Below are positions 11,107 through 25,377 of a stretch of 64,000 nt of DNA, one piece after another. The notes under the pieces were generated by a model, which saw only the letters and a list, made by a program, of their open reading frames with translations, was not told the origin of the DNA and made no database searches. Within the stretch, counting starts at the first letter, position 1, and each line of letters begins with the position of its first letter. Position numbers and translations under genes: made by a program. This DNA comes from Metaphire vulgaris (taxonomy: Eukaryota; Annelida; Clitellata; Crassiclitellata; Megascolecidae): NCBI GenBank assembly GCA_018105865.1, contig CM030856.1, positions 5,659,720 through 5,723,719 on the forward strand. Direction: 5' to 3'.

Positions 11107-11789
11107 CTTCTATGGCGCCACTGTCATAATACCTAGGGCATCAGCCGATGGCGCACCCAAATCGGCAAATCCGATATAAATTGGAGCCAGGTCAAGCCAT
11201 AAAGCTGTCCGATCAACAGGAAAACAAGCTAAGGGTATATAACCCAAACCAAACATGGATAGACTTACGGGGGGAGGGGATTAAGGGGCGAAGACCTATT
11301 GAAAAATGCAAATTTACTATAGGTTCTACTCAGTAGCGTCGATCGAATGCAGTTTGATTTTCGTTTTGATTTAGTTTTGAGTTTTCGGTCCCACGAAGCG
11401 CGCTCGATTTAATAACGTTCTAGGATACGGTAATTAATTAGTTCCAAAAAGCCCAAAACTCGAATAGGCCTATATATTAGACACGTAGGCTAATTAATTA
11501 ATTAATTAATTAATGATTAATCTTGGCGTGGTTCGACCTTCAACGCGTCTCTCTGTTTGTCGTAGTATTGCCTCATTTCCTGTTCGTTGAGACCGCGAAG
11601 ACGGTCCAGTTCCTCTCTGGCCTTCATCTGTTCCTTCATGAAGGCGTGGATCTCGAGTATTCTGGTTGCGACCTCCGTCTGGCTGCAAGCCCTGACCTTA
11701 GCCACCGCCTCTTCCATCTCGGATCTGTTAACGCACGCTCTCTGAACATACGCCTGCAAAAGGAACCAAATGAAGAAGAAGAAGAAGAA

Positions 11790-11824
<35 letters not shown>

Positions 11825-14800
11825 CGATGACTACGATGCTGTTGATGACGATGATGGTGGTGATGGTAATGATGATAATGACTCTGATGATGATGGTGAT
11901 GATGATGACGATGACGATGAAGATAACGACGATGACGAATAAATCTAATAGGCCTAGCTTGTTGCCATACGTACATATCCAAAATATCAGCCGATGATTA
12001 CAATGTTTTCAGTCGTAATCCTGCTCCGCGTTTCAATCGTGTTTCAATTTTCAACTTTTCGCTCTTTTCCAGTTCACTCTAATCAAGTGCAGACGACTCT
12101 TGACATGGGACATTATCGATACTTCTCAGAGCTTCCGGGTCTCTGACAGATGTCAGTTTACTTGAATTCACTCAATCCGCCAAAGGTCTTCTTCGGTCGA
12201 ACGCTGCTTTAGCACCGGACCATAGATATCTTTACACACACACACCGCCTAACATTCCCAAACACCCCCACCCCCAACCAGTGGCGGCTCCACCGGGGGG
12301 CCAGGGAGGGCCCGTGCCCCTATTGAGTGCCTGGCCCCCCAGTTGCCCCTGTTGGGACCCTATACTTAATGCTACATACATAACAACAAATGGTTGGCCC
12401 CCCATGATTAGAAGTTGCTACCCAACGGCCCCCCACTTGCCAAATCCTGGAATCCTGGAGCCGGTGGTACATCGGTACCGGGCCTCCCTTCAAAATACAA
12501 ATTTAAGGGCCTCCACCTAATAAAGACTATTTTTCATTATTTGAGAGCAACACCCTTGTATCTAACTTTAGTAGTGATGCAGCTAAGATGCTTTAATTGC
12601 CAATGATGGTTTTAAGGACCACGATGGACCCCAGAATATATCAAAATGTAAATCCCCCAATTGATATCCTTGAGAAAATAACCCTGCATCGTCGGGCCGT
12701 GTACCTTGTAACTCAGCAGCTCCTTCTCTGCTCGAACTTTGCCAATCTTTTCCTCAAGTGCTTCCTTCTGACATCGATCGCATTGAATTTGCAACTAAAC
12801 AGACACGTAGACAGACACGTAGACAGACAGGTAGACAGACAGATACACGGATAGACGAAGCGCATCGGCGTAGCCAGGGCTCCGAAATAAAGGTAAAGGT
12901 AAAGGGTTTCCTATCCACGATTTCGGTGTTGACCTCTGATTTCCTTGGCATGCAACGACTTAGGTGGATTACCGGTAGTCAGTGGCGGTTCCACGTGGGG
13001 ATGAGTGGGGATGCATCCCCCACTGGACTTCGGGATTTTCTTTCGCTAGTGAAACCTATTTTATGGGGTAAAAGTCTAGTAAAACTACGTGAAAAACTGC
13101 GGGTAACCCTTTTTTGCTTGTCAACCTATTTTTCGGGAAAAGTGTAGTCAAATTAGGGGAAAATTACCTTTAATCAGCTTTTTTCGGCCAAGTTTCTTGA
13201 TTTTTCCTTCTCTTTTCATCCCCCACCAACTTCATATGAATTCATTTAATTCCCCCCCACCAAGAAATCCTGGGACCGCCACTGCCGGCAGTTTTATCTA
13301 GAGCAGTCGTGAATTAATTAAGAAATTGCAATGTATTGTGGTAGGTTGCGCTGGGTCGGGTCAAATAACCCTATTGCCTTAGTGGGTTGGGTTGGGTCTG
13401 TATCATGATGGGTAGGATTGGGTTGGGTGTTTTAAAAAAATAGAAACTCTGACAGTATTGGCAATAGGATGAATCTGTAGTAGTAGACCCCTAATTAGTA
13501 ATTACTACAGTTATCGGTGATTAATTTTATGAGTTGGTTCAATTAATTGAAACATATGCAACATGGTTATTAACCCCTTAACCGTGTATTTAGCTGTAAC
13601 TCAATGTAGAATGGACAGATATATCCGGGATCCCCAGTTAAGGGGTTAATCCGGCCCTGACTGGCGCAGAATGTCGTTTTCGAAGAAGGTTTGAACAGAC
13701 CTTTTTAATGGCGGAATCGCTTGCTTTCGATGCCTTTTCCTCCAAACGCTTTGTCGCGTCCGCAGCTATCAGCTCCAATTCCTTAGCCAATCGAGAACGC
13801 GAGAAGTAGAGCGGTCAAAGGTTAAATAAGATTAATCTTTGCAGTCGACCAATAAAAATTCGGCATCATTGTTGTGTTAAGTCATTTTAGGCTAATTTGG
13901 CTAACTGTACGTTATCCAGCAAGATTTTAAAATAGTATCGAGCATTCAAGCTGGCTTAGAGTTTACCAAAAGCACACCTAGTTTTATATTTGAATTGCAT
14001 ATTGTAAAAAATGAGAATTTTACAGGATTTCAAAAATCAATTTATGATTGTGCAAAACAACAACGAGTAGTGGCAAAAGCAGGGTTATTTCTAGAATTAT
14101 CAATTGGGGGTATTCTAAAAAAAGTTCTCTCTTAGCTGAAATTGGGGGTGTTGGGGGTGTCGGTCTCAAATTGGGGAGTGTTAGGGGGTGTAAAAATATC
14201 TCTGGACATTGAAGTATCAATTTTCGAATGTCATGATCATAGGCCTACATACTTACTTTTACTCTCTTCTGCGATTTCTTCAGTTGGTCTTTTAACGAAG
14301 TCGAGTCTTTCGTTAACGTAGCATTCCTATAGAATCAATCATCATCCAAGTAGTGATTGGTGTAAAGTTGGATGAAAAGGGACACAATCAGGGTGCGATT
14401 TGTGACCTGAAGCAGTGGGGAGAATATGTCGAGCTTGGGGGGATGTAGTTGTTGGAAACTGTAGCAGTGGGAGGGTGTAGTGGTAGGGGATGTAGCAGTA
14501 GGGGGGGATGCAGTTGGGCAGTGGGGGGGAAAGATTCCCCCATCCCCCCGCAAATCGCGCCCTGGGCACAATCACTGTACAGTGTACATTTTTCGTTTCC
14601 TAGCCTAATCTCTCAAAAAAACATGGTAGACGAGTCAATATGACCTACTCCGCCCTACTGCTATTAACTTATTATCGTAGATCTACTCGTAAAACTGCTT
14701 CATCTGCTAATTTTCTACTGACTTCTGTTGCGCTTCGGACAGCTTGCTCGCGATCTCCTTGATTTCCGCTTCCGATCGATTTCTATCCAGAGTTTTCTAA

Positions 14801-15147
14801 TAAATAAACAAAGAATGAGATTTTAATTAAAACGCCTTAGAATACCTGACAGGCTACTAGTAGAGTGGTCTTACACAACAGACAAGAATTATTATTCTGT
14901 TCTGATATTCGCAACAATAAAAACGCACTTTTACTTCAGGAAAAGAGAGGAAGAGGAAGGAGGGCGAGAGAGAGAGAGAAAGACAGAGAGAGTAAATTGC
15001 AGCTATAATTGAGATTAATCAAAGACTATCATAATTATTACCATTATTATCATTATTATTATCGTTGTTATTATTATCATCATTATTATCACCATTATAT
15101 TACTATATGATATTATATTATTATTATTATCATTAGTAATATTATTA

Positions 15148-15193
<46 letters not shown>

Positions 15194-16115
15194 CAAAGAC
15201 TGTTATATATTGCAAGATGGTAGGAAATATTCATCAGAATCTTTCCATGAGTGAAATCAAGAAATCAAGACATACGCTAAGTTTACTGAAACCGAATTCC
15301 ACGCAATCACTGGAATTCCGAAATTCACGGCAACAGTGACTGTAGACCTATATATATACGTCGTTGGCTGTAGGCATAGACCCTACAGGCCTATTATTCT
15401 GAAGAGACCGTCTTACGGCGTTGGCGTGGATCGTCTTCTGTCGCTCGGTCTTCGTCTTCAGGTCCTGCAGAGCATTCGACAGCCAAAGATTCTCTTCTTG
15501 CAGTCGACGAAAACTCTCCCCGACCGCCAAACAACCCTGCACCTGCGTTGCATGCAAATAGGAAAGTGACCAAAGGCTGTCCGATGACAACTGGTATAGG
15601 CATGCATCATCATCATCATCAGCAGCAGCAGTAGCAGTATTACTGTAGCGCTGCTTAGAGTGCCTTAGGACGCATAACTGTCTGTGTGAAAGCCGCTAGG
15701 GGCGCTAACGGAGGTTGAACCTCGCTCCGTCAGCCTACCCGCTCCAGCGCCTAACCCACTCTGCCATCTTCTGTCCATCATCATCAACACCCCATCATCA
15801 TCATCAGCAGCATCGTCATGATGATCATCATCATCATCATTGTCGTCGTCATCATCATCATCATCATCGTCGTCATCGTCATCATCATCATCATAATCAT
15901 AATTGTCATTATTTGGGTCATTATTTGGACCATTATTTGGGTCATTATTTGGGTCATTATTTTGGGTCATTATTTGGGTCATTATTTTGGGTCTTTATTT
16001 GGGTCATGTATTGAAATTATTGGCTTCACTTTCATTCTTTTGCATTTCAAAGTTGCAGTCTTAGTATTAAGAAATTATTATTACCGCGACACGAATCAGA
16101 GAGTTTGATGACCTT

Positions 16116-16171
<56 letters not shown>

Positions 16172-18249
16172 GAACTTGTTCTCCTGGTTTCATCTCTCCG
16201 AACGGCGGCGTCCTATCGTCGTCGTCGTCGACGTCGTCTTGGGCGAGGCAACGGCGGCCACCGGAACCGTCTCTGGCTCCAACCCGGCGCCGTCGACGGT
16301 CGAGTCTCTTCGGGTCGGACGCTGCTCCCTCTTTCTTCGTCCGTCTGTCCATCTGTCGCTTCATCTCTTCCACCTCGTCCTCTAATCGCTTCTTCGACTT
16401 TTAGAAACATTAAAACAGACAGCGGTGACCATAGGCCAGGTGGCGTAGCCATGATTACCGGAAGGGTTTTTGGTTTTTGGTTTCGACCGTGACCAACTTT
16501 GGAAAAATCCTGACGACAAAACGGTAATCTCCCATATTTGTTCCTGACAAGCAAAAAAGTTCATCACCTCCTAAACCGTTATACTCTATAGCCAGAAGGG
16601 GTTGACCCCCAAAATCGCGTCCCAAAATTAAGATGCATAGAAACTCATTAATAAGCCAGGGGGTTTAGCCCACCCCCACCCCACTAAGCCCCCTTTGGCT
16701 ACGCCACTGGGCCTAATCAGGCGGCTGAGAGCTCACCCTATTCGCCGAGTCCAGGTTAAGGTTACACCTTGCGAGCTCTTGTTGTTTGTCGGCGATGATG
16801 CCCTGCGCTGCTTTCAGTTCCTGCAGCAGCAGCCCCCGTCTGTTTTCGGCGAAGCGCAGGTCGTGCGTCATCTCTTCGATCAGCTCCTTCTGCTCCTTCA
16901 GCCGGTCCTCAACCGACGATTTCAGCTGAAAATCGCACCACAAACCACGCTCATATTATAGGCCTACGAACTTGCGAAGGGAAGTCAGTGGTTCTCACAC
17001 AGGGCAGTCCACACTGAACCACTTTAAACCCTGTTATATTCAGTGGCGGCTCCAGGATTTGGCAAGTGGGGGCCGTTGGGGTGGCAAACTCTAATCATGG
17101 GGGGGGGCAACCATTTGTTGTTAGGTATGTAGTATTAAGTATAAGGTCCAAACGGGTGCGCCACGGGGCAGGCACTCAATAGGGGAGCACGGGCCCCCGG
17201 GACACGCCCTGTGGAGCCGCCACGGGTTATATTATATTATATATTTATATTATATTATTGCTTTCTCTGGACCCGCGTTTTACCTTCGCAGCTTAACGCC
17301 GCTGCCAATTTATCGACGCTAAAGTGATGAACGGCTTGGTTGGCCGCCGACAACACGCCTCGATCCTGGGACGGTCACCCGTCCAAGTACTAACCGCGCT
17401 CGACGTTGCTTAACTTCGGTGTTCGGACGGGAACCGGTCAACACTAAAACTGAATAAAACCTCAGTCGGTGCGAACTATAAATAGTCATGCGGTCACGTG
17501 GGATGCAAATGCAGCGCCATCTATGGCCGTTCGCAATCGACCTGTGCTCACCCGTTCTTTCTCCGTCATGCTGGAACTCAGGTGGATGAGTCTCTCTTCC
17601 AGGTTTCTTTTCATCTGCTGCTCGTCGCCGAACTTTCGTTGAACAGAGTTAACGAGATTTTGCAAATCCTCGATTCTACCGGGAAAAAGCATCCAACGCC
17701 ATGTCGTCTACTATGATTTCAGCAGATAAGCATGCGTTTGGGCAATCCCAATTCCACTGTGATATTTGTAGGGAAAGAGGGAATCTCCTGGTCACTTCTT
17801 ACTGACTCCCCACTGGTGCAATCACAGTGTAGAAGGAGGGTAGGTTTCACACCCCGTCATTATCATATTTAAATAACTTATTCAGCATAATGAAACATTG
17901 AAAGTCTCCCTCCGCAGACCTCACCCTCAAATACCACCCTAAGCCTATCTACTCATAATGTACTTTGAATTTTAAGTGGATCATACCCAGGGGCGTAGCG
18001 ACGAGGGTATATCGGTATTTACACAGCCCCCTCCAAAAAAATCAGGCTACCTTAAAGTTTTTAATGTATTTTTAAGATTTTCAGCGTTTTTAAGATTTAT
18101 ACCCCCCAATCACATTATAACCCTATATCAAATTCCTGGCTACGCCCCTGCCATGACCCCGACAACTAAAGGTGACAAAGTTGCGAAACAGCAAAAACAA
18201 AAATTTAATTATAACATTTTTGAATTGATAATAATAATAATTTGACATT

Positions 18250-18344
<95 letters not shown>

Positions 18345-21130
18345 GAAAACTAATGGTTTTCCAGAATACCTCTCGTTCAGGGCGTCCACTTTAACCTGAA
18401 GTTTGATATTTTCTTCCTGTTTCAAGCAAAACGAAAAGTTTGAAGACACAGCAAAAACTTTGCAAGACTTCGCTCAAATATGTCACAAATTAGACTCACT
18501 AAATCATTAAAATCAATTAACTCTGTAGGCCTAACTTATTTTTTTAGATGTTTAGGTTTTTAGTTTAAAACATTTTCGTCATTAGCAATACAGTTTTTCT
18601 CGTACATGCAGAGGAAATTGCGATGCTTGACATTTGACCTTCGATGAACTATGAACCTTAGCGAATGGCCGAATTGCCACAAAATTATTGGAGTGGTTCT
18701 GAAATTTTTGGGTGGCTCAGAAATAAGTGACGGCCAGAAAAGTCCCAAAATGATCGCAGACTTTGGAACTTAGGACAAGATTTAATAATAACAAGTACTA
18801 CTCAACTAATTGGATACATTAATTAGCAAAAGTAGGCAGGCTAACGGTAACGCTTGTGGCGGACAATACAATACAATACAAGATCGCTTCATTAAATCAA
18901 CCTTGGCAAAAAGCAAGGTCAAAACATAATCTTATTATATAATTCTCGATGTCTGTCCGTCCGTCTGTCGCGTCTGTCCGTCCGCAACACGGCGGGTATT
19001 GCAAGACGCTGTTGTCATTGACAACCAAATATTGTTTAATCAAAACGGAGCGTTTAACGAAGCGTCTTAATTGCAGCTATAAACCCCGTCCCCCTTCCCT
19101 CACCCCAATTCCTCTCCCAATCGTCCAGGCCCTAACCCATTCCCGCCCCGGCCCCATACCCCCTTTTCCTTTCCTTTCCCCATTCTTCCCTCTCCCCCCC
19201 CTCTCCCAATCGCCCCCAAACCCCGTTCCCCTTCCGTCTCCCCAACCCTTTTCCCCTCCCCATCCCTCTTCCAATCGCCCCCAAACCCCGTTCCCCTTCC
19301 GTCTCCCCAACCCTTTTCCCTCTCCCCATCCCTCTCCCAATCGCCCCTGGCCCCAACCCATTCCGGCCCAGGCCCCAAACCCCACACACCTTCCTCTCCC
19401 ATCTCTTTTTCCCTCTCCTCATCCCTCTCCCAATCACCCCAGGCCCCAACACATTCCGGCCCCGGCCCCAAACCCCCGTTCCCTTCCCTCTTCCCATCCC
19501 TTTTCCCTCTCCCCATCCCTCTCCCAATCGCCCTGGCCCAACCCATTCCAGCCCCAACCCATTCCCGCCCCTGGCCCTAAACCCCCTTCCCTTCCCTCTC
19601 CCTATCCCCTTCCAACTACCCATCCCTCTCCCAATCGCCCAGGCCCAAACCCATCAGCGCTCCGCCTTACCCCACCGGCCCCAAACCCCGTTTCCAAACC
19701 TAAACGCTGCTCCGAAAAACCCGTACAACCCACCTTCCTTACAAACCTCCTTTCCTCTCCCAATGCCCTGCCCCATTATATATATATATATATATTTATT
19801 CATTCTAATAGCTCAATACCTATTTTTTTATATTTAACCCCTCAAGTGGGGATTAAATTTTCGGACGTCGTCACCGTACTGGGGATTTCAATTTTGGAAA
19901 AGCGTTCTCAGAAATGATTGCTGTAAAGTTTTAAATTTGCTATATCTCAGGCTATATAGGAGCTAATAAGATGAGGTTTGCACCATTGTTTAGATTGTTT
20001 ATTCCTTTTTCTAACTGTCCGTGCAAAACAAAAAAATGTGAGGGTAGAGTCTACTTTACGGCCTAAAATATCACCCTCTCCCCCTAAAAATTTTTAAAGC
20101 CCCTAGCAAAATATTTTCAGCGGTAACTTACTTTGGTCATATAAGTTCTAAAGGGATGTCAGAGGAACAAAATAAACCAAAAATTTTGAAAATCGGTTGA
20201 CATTTGGCAAAGATCTATCAATTCTAACCCGATGACCCCAATGTTTGAACAGTATTATCGGCGAATTTCGCGAAAGTTTTGAATTCTGAGAAAGTTTCCA
20301 AATTGTTTTGAATTTGCTACATCTCGGGCTATATAAGAGCTAAGAAGATGAGGTTTGCACCATTGTTTAGCTATTTTATTCCTCTTTCTACCCCTCTGTT
20401 TAAAACAAAAAGTCCAGCGTTCACGAGCTTTCCGACAATCAAGTGAGAATGAGTAGCAGGCTGTTGCTCGACGTGAAAAATCAGCACAGCAAACAAGAGA
20501 ATCAAGCACTGCATGTCGTTCGACACTGCCAAATCATTACACATGCGAATGGGCGTTAATTCGGTTGAATGAAAAGGCGGCGAGTGAAGGACAATTAATT
20601 GCGCAAAATGCTATTGCATTTGCGCAAAATCGGGTGGTAAAACAGCCAATCTCCCCCGTCATAAAATGCTATTGCATTTGCGCAAAATCGGGTGGTAGAG
20701 CAGACAATCTCCCCCGTCATAAAATGCTATTGCATTTGCGCAAAATCGGGTGGTAGAACAGCCAATCTCCCCCGTCATAAAATGCTATTGCATTTGCGCA
20801 AAATCGGGTGGTAGAACAGCCAATCTTCCCCGTCATTTTTGACGGGTAAACACCTAGTACATAATAATACATAATAAATACCTTACGTATCAAATACAGA
20901 TAAAAATTTATCGAAAGTTAAACTTATTTTTACATTTAGGCCTACGTCCTGAATATAATAATAATAATAATCTTATAATACAGCTTTTATCGGCCAAATT
21001 ATTATTAATCCGGCAATTTAAAGGTTGTGTCCTCGACCGTTTAAGGTTATAGCTCTGAGACAGCCTGCCTATCCAGGTTCAGGACTGAGAGTCAGCGACA
21101 CATATATATATATACACATTACACACACAA

Positions 21131-21168
<38 letters not shown>

Positions 21169-21419
21169 GAATATATATCACATATATACATTATATATAA
21201 GAAGTCTGTAATTGACGAGTAGGTGAACGTACTCTTGTATTTCTGAACTGTTCAACGTAGTAGTCGAGATGAGCGGTCGTCGTTTCGAAATCCTTTTGAA
21301 GGCGACTCAGTTGACTCTCTCGACTCTCAGTCGTTATCTTCAACAGTTTCAGCTGCTCACGAAAACACATACAAAAAGCAATCGATATTAGTAATTTAGT
21401 TAATGACGACGATGGTGAC

Positions 21420-21466
<47 letters not shown>

Positions 21467-21527
21467 ACTCGAGATATCTAACGCAGTCGCCTTCCGCGGA
21501 ACTTTTCAAAACTTAACGATAAATTAC

Positions 21528-21593
<66 letters not shown>

Positions 21594-24138
21594 TTATAAT
21601 ATGTCATCAATTCTATGCAACAATGAACTCTGCACAACGTCCAACGGTTAACCTCATCTAGAATCTAGATACTGATGGTCGCCCCTTCTCCTATCTTACC
21701 TTCACCGAATATATACGCTATAAAATGTATTTTTTAAAATAAACTTTATAAAATTTTGAATTACAGTGCCATAGTCTTAATTCTCCGTTCCTCCGCCATG
21801 ACTTCGACGCCTTTCTGTTGACGTTAGCATCCGATTTTAAGTTTGATCGTTAGTTAAAAGTCATTATTAGACCCGTTCCAATAGGATACAGATTCGTTTG
21901 AAAAAACCCCTATTAGGCTACAGTCAGACCTCTGTTGTTTGTCTGTGCAATTCTTCTCTCAGTTCTCTTTCTTTTTCTTCTATTCGCTGAAATAGAACGT
22001 GAAACATATAGGCTATAGCAGGGGTGCACAACCTTTTAAGGATGAAGGGCCACATTTTTCGGTTCCGAGACTCCGCTGGCCACATGCGCTTTTGCTAATG
22101 CAGAAGTGATAGACCTACGTTGACAGTAACCGTTAATAGCAATATTTAATATGGTTATGGATAAAATTTAATTTGACAGGACTAATGGAATTAATAGAAT
22201 TTCTAATGAATACAATCGATCCAGTAGAAAAAAATTGAAATGATTAGTAATTTAAATGTAGAATTAAAGGTTAAGGTCTTGTTAATCAAAAAATACTATG
22301 ACTATGTTCGATTATTAATTCATAACATCTAAAAACCAATCGCCTTTTTTATAGCCAATGTAGTTGTTGAGACTGAACGTCTTTAACAATCTTATTCATA
22401 TTTTGTGGCGGTTCAGTGAGTTCACTTGTTGAAACTTTCAAAACCGAGCACTCAATCTGAACCTTAGAACATTTTTGTTCAATTTCATTACAGAAAATGT
22501 TTGTTCACACAAGTATGTGCTTCCAAATAGTCGCAAAGGCTTTAAAGTGGCCCCGAATGCTTTCTTGCTGTCATGTTTAATTGCGCTACAGAAGAAGTCA
22601 TTCATTCCAAGGGTCTAAGTCACCATCAATTCAAGTTATTTATGACATACCATATTGCACAGATGTGAGGGAGCACAGGACGCATTCTAGAATGCTTTGT
22701 TGAACTGATAACAGAAATTTGTGAATTTCTTAGCAGCAAGGGCACAGTAATAAATAATAACAACAAGGTTTAAAGTGTAGTGCTAATATGAAAGCAAGAA
22801 AAATTGGGGGCCACTTTAAAGCCTTCGGGGCCACTTTCCATTGAAATCCTGGAAACGTCCGCGGGCCACAAAAAATCGCCGGCGGGCCACCAGTGGCCCG
22901 CGGGCCACGGGTTGTGCACCCCTGGGCTATAGTATAGCATAGGATCAACTGTTCATCTATTTACCCGTAACCAGTGTTTATTCTAGGCGTTCTCTTGGGG
23001 AATTCCCCATAAGTTTGAAATCCCCTCCCCCTAATTTTTTTGACATTTTGGCAAGTAGTATGATCTCCTCAATGGTTCGGCCCCAACAAATTTTAAACGC
23101 CCCCCCCCCCAATGTCTAGGTGGCTAGAATATCCACTGTCGGTAACCAAAGCAGAGGGAAAGAACATCCTGTAATAAGGAGAACCTGTTGAAAAGTTTTA
23201 AATACCAACGATGATCGATTCATCGACCACCGATTCATCGACCACCGATTCATCGACCATCGATTCATTGATTCATCGACCATCGATTCATCATTCATAA
23301 AGTAGAAGAAACACTTGCGAGGACCTTCTTTTGCTCGCCAGCACTATTTGAAGAGAGAGTTGAGGGGCGCCGAAAACGACGTGAGGACCTTTTTTGCTTG
23401 TTTTTGCTTGTCAGTTGTTAGGGGCGCCAACGTACACTTTGTCCCCGGGCGCCGAATACCCTAGATCCGCCTCTGCCAACGCTGAGAATAATAAACAGTC
23501 GAAGGGAATTTTGAAAAGCCAACTAAATTTCTGTGGTTCCAAACGTCTGAATCAAAGATCCGTTCTTCATCTTCTAATCAGGTCTATAAGTCATAATAGA
23601 ATACTAGTATACGTGTACCAACAGCCATGCATTACAGCGTTGAGCTCTCATCACTTAGCCAAGGTTGATAATTCTTTTAGAATTCACTGAATTCGAAAAC
23701 AGAACTGACTTGTTCTGAATCGCTGCTCTCTTTCGAATCCTTAGAAAGGCGTGGAAAAATCTTTGTCCATTGATCACCAGATTCTACATTCCTTCGTAAT
23801 GAAAAAGCATGAACGGTTAATTTCTCAGCAGAAGCAGAAACAGATTTAATAATTAAAACAGAAGAACGAGATTAAATAGCGACAATAATTATTAAAATCG
23901 AAATTCTAAATTCAACATTCTTCGAGTGTGTTATAAAATTATTTCAGAAAAGAATAAAAATATACAAGATATGATTTTTATGCTGATTTCCAGCAAAATA
24001 TAGGCTATCGCTCACTCTGAATTTCGCGGATTTGATGACCTTAATCGTTCCACTCCAAAGCTCGATTCATTCATCAATGACTCAACCTTAGTACAAAAAA
24101 AACTGCTAACGTCACGGATTTGAAGCTTTGCAAACGGA

Positions 24139-24178
<40 letters not shown>

Positions 24179-25334
24179 GTGATTTAAAGTGGTTTAGGAG
24201 GCTAAGTAAACCTGTGTGAAAACCGCTGTAGTAACTCTCCACATCCAGTTACCTAGGAATGGTGTCTAGTAACTTCAAGAGCTTCCCGTAATAACGTATC
24301 GCGTTTTCATCACGAAACTAAATACTTGCAGACAAATAGAAATCATTATTCAAATCTTAAATGCGAAGTAAGAACCAAACAGACAATTTTAGTAAACAGA
24401 TAGGCATACGCCGGAACAGTGTTTTATCCAGACTCCAGGCCTGGGGTTGGGGGGATTGACTTGGCTGGAGGGGAAGAGGCACAGTTCAATGCAAATTTGT
24501 TTAAAGTGCTGGGATTTTTTGGGGCGGAGGGGTTTGAATTTTTTTGTCAAAGCAAATTTTTAAAGTGCTTAAAGGACTTAAAGGAATTTTTCTTTTTTTG
24601 GAGGGGTTGATTTTTTTTTTTTTTTTTTTGAATCCCTAACAAACCTGAATAAAACACCGCTAGAAGAAGAACTAAAAGTAAGGAATTTTTCTGTGGTCAA
24701 GCCATCGCTGTTCGGGTGAGGTTGTCTATATAAAGAATCTTTAGTTTGAGAGAAATTGCATTAGGTCTTACATTTGCATCATCACAAATCTTGTTATCAT
24801 CCTACATAAAAATGCTGTCCGTCCTGCGATCGCCTATACCTGCATCTACAACCTTGACCACCACCAACTACGGATTGCGGTCTATCGATCCCAACCAGAT
24901 TGCGACTGTGCGCTCGTGAATAAGCTAGTGCCGTAGGCCAAGCTTTAGGCGGACAGCGCCATCTAGAAATTCCGTTTTTACTTACTTACTTACTTATCTG
25001 TTTCCTGTGTCTGATAAGATTAGCCGCACGGAGATTGATTTTTCAAAAAGATTTTCAAAAAGAAGCAGTGGACCTCAAGCAACTCCCGTCTACAGTATAT
25101 TCGACAGTCAGTGGACGCAATGGGCCGACTTCGATTAGTGGAAGAGCCCCCCCCCACACACAAGACTTTCTCCCAACGAATAGAAAGCTGGAACCGCGCA
25201 CATATGTATGCACAATTGCACATACATATGAACATATATTTAAATATGAAAATATAATAGGTCTATACTGTATGTGCAAGACGCAGAGAGGAATGGAAAC
25301 AATGGAGCCCTGAGACTGTCCCAGGACAGAGAAC

Positions 25335-25377
<43 letters not shown>

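Larger units (their letters stand above)
18943..20857 (+). mobile_element. Helitron-like element
   Basis: The right end shows Helitron hallmarks: a 7-bp-stem hairpin (cccgtca-tttt-tgacggg, 20829-20846), then taaacac and the terminal CTAG at 20854-20857 followed by T. The left end is placed at ttctcgatgtctgtccgtcc by analogy and is preceded by T, so a Helentron-type T-T target is possible. The body holds a polypyrimidine minisatellite (19079-19760), AT repeats, and four 58-bp tandem units (20605-20836). No Rep/helicase frame is visible, so it would be non-autonomous. Confidence 0.55.

Noticed and set aside
12002..12078. Minus-strand exon-like segment reading SELEKSEKLKIETRLKRG
   Set aside because: It looks like coiled coil and follows an acceptor (cttgattag), but its 77 nt breaks the frame between exons 15 and 16, which already join in phase 0. 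It may be a relic or an unused alternative exon.
18949..19917. 322-codon Pro-rich plus-strand ORF and Gly-rich minus-strand ORFs
   Set aside because: They cover a polypyrimidine minisatellite within the Helitron-like element. There is no domain and no splice context, and several frames are open at once because of composition.
20605..20836. CRISPR-like array
   Set aside because: The 58-bp units are contiguous tandem repeats without variable spacers, in eukaryotic DNA.
24016..24086. Minus-strand exon-like segment reading VESLMNESSFGVERLRSSNP
   Set aside because: Good acceptor and donor, but 71 nt would shift the coiled-coil gene out of frame and lead to a stop in the next exon.
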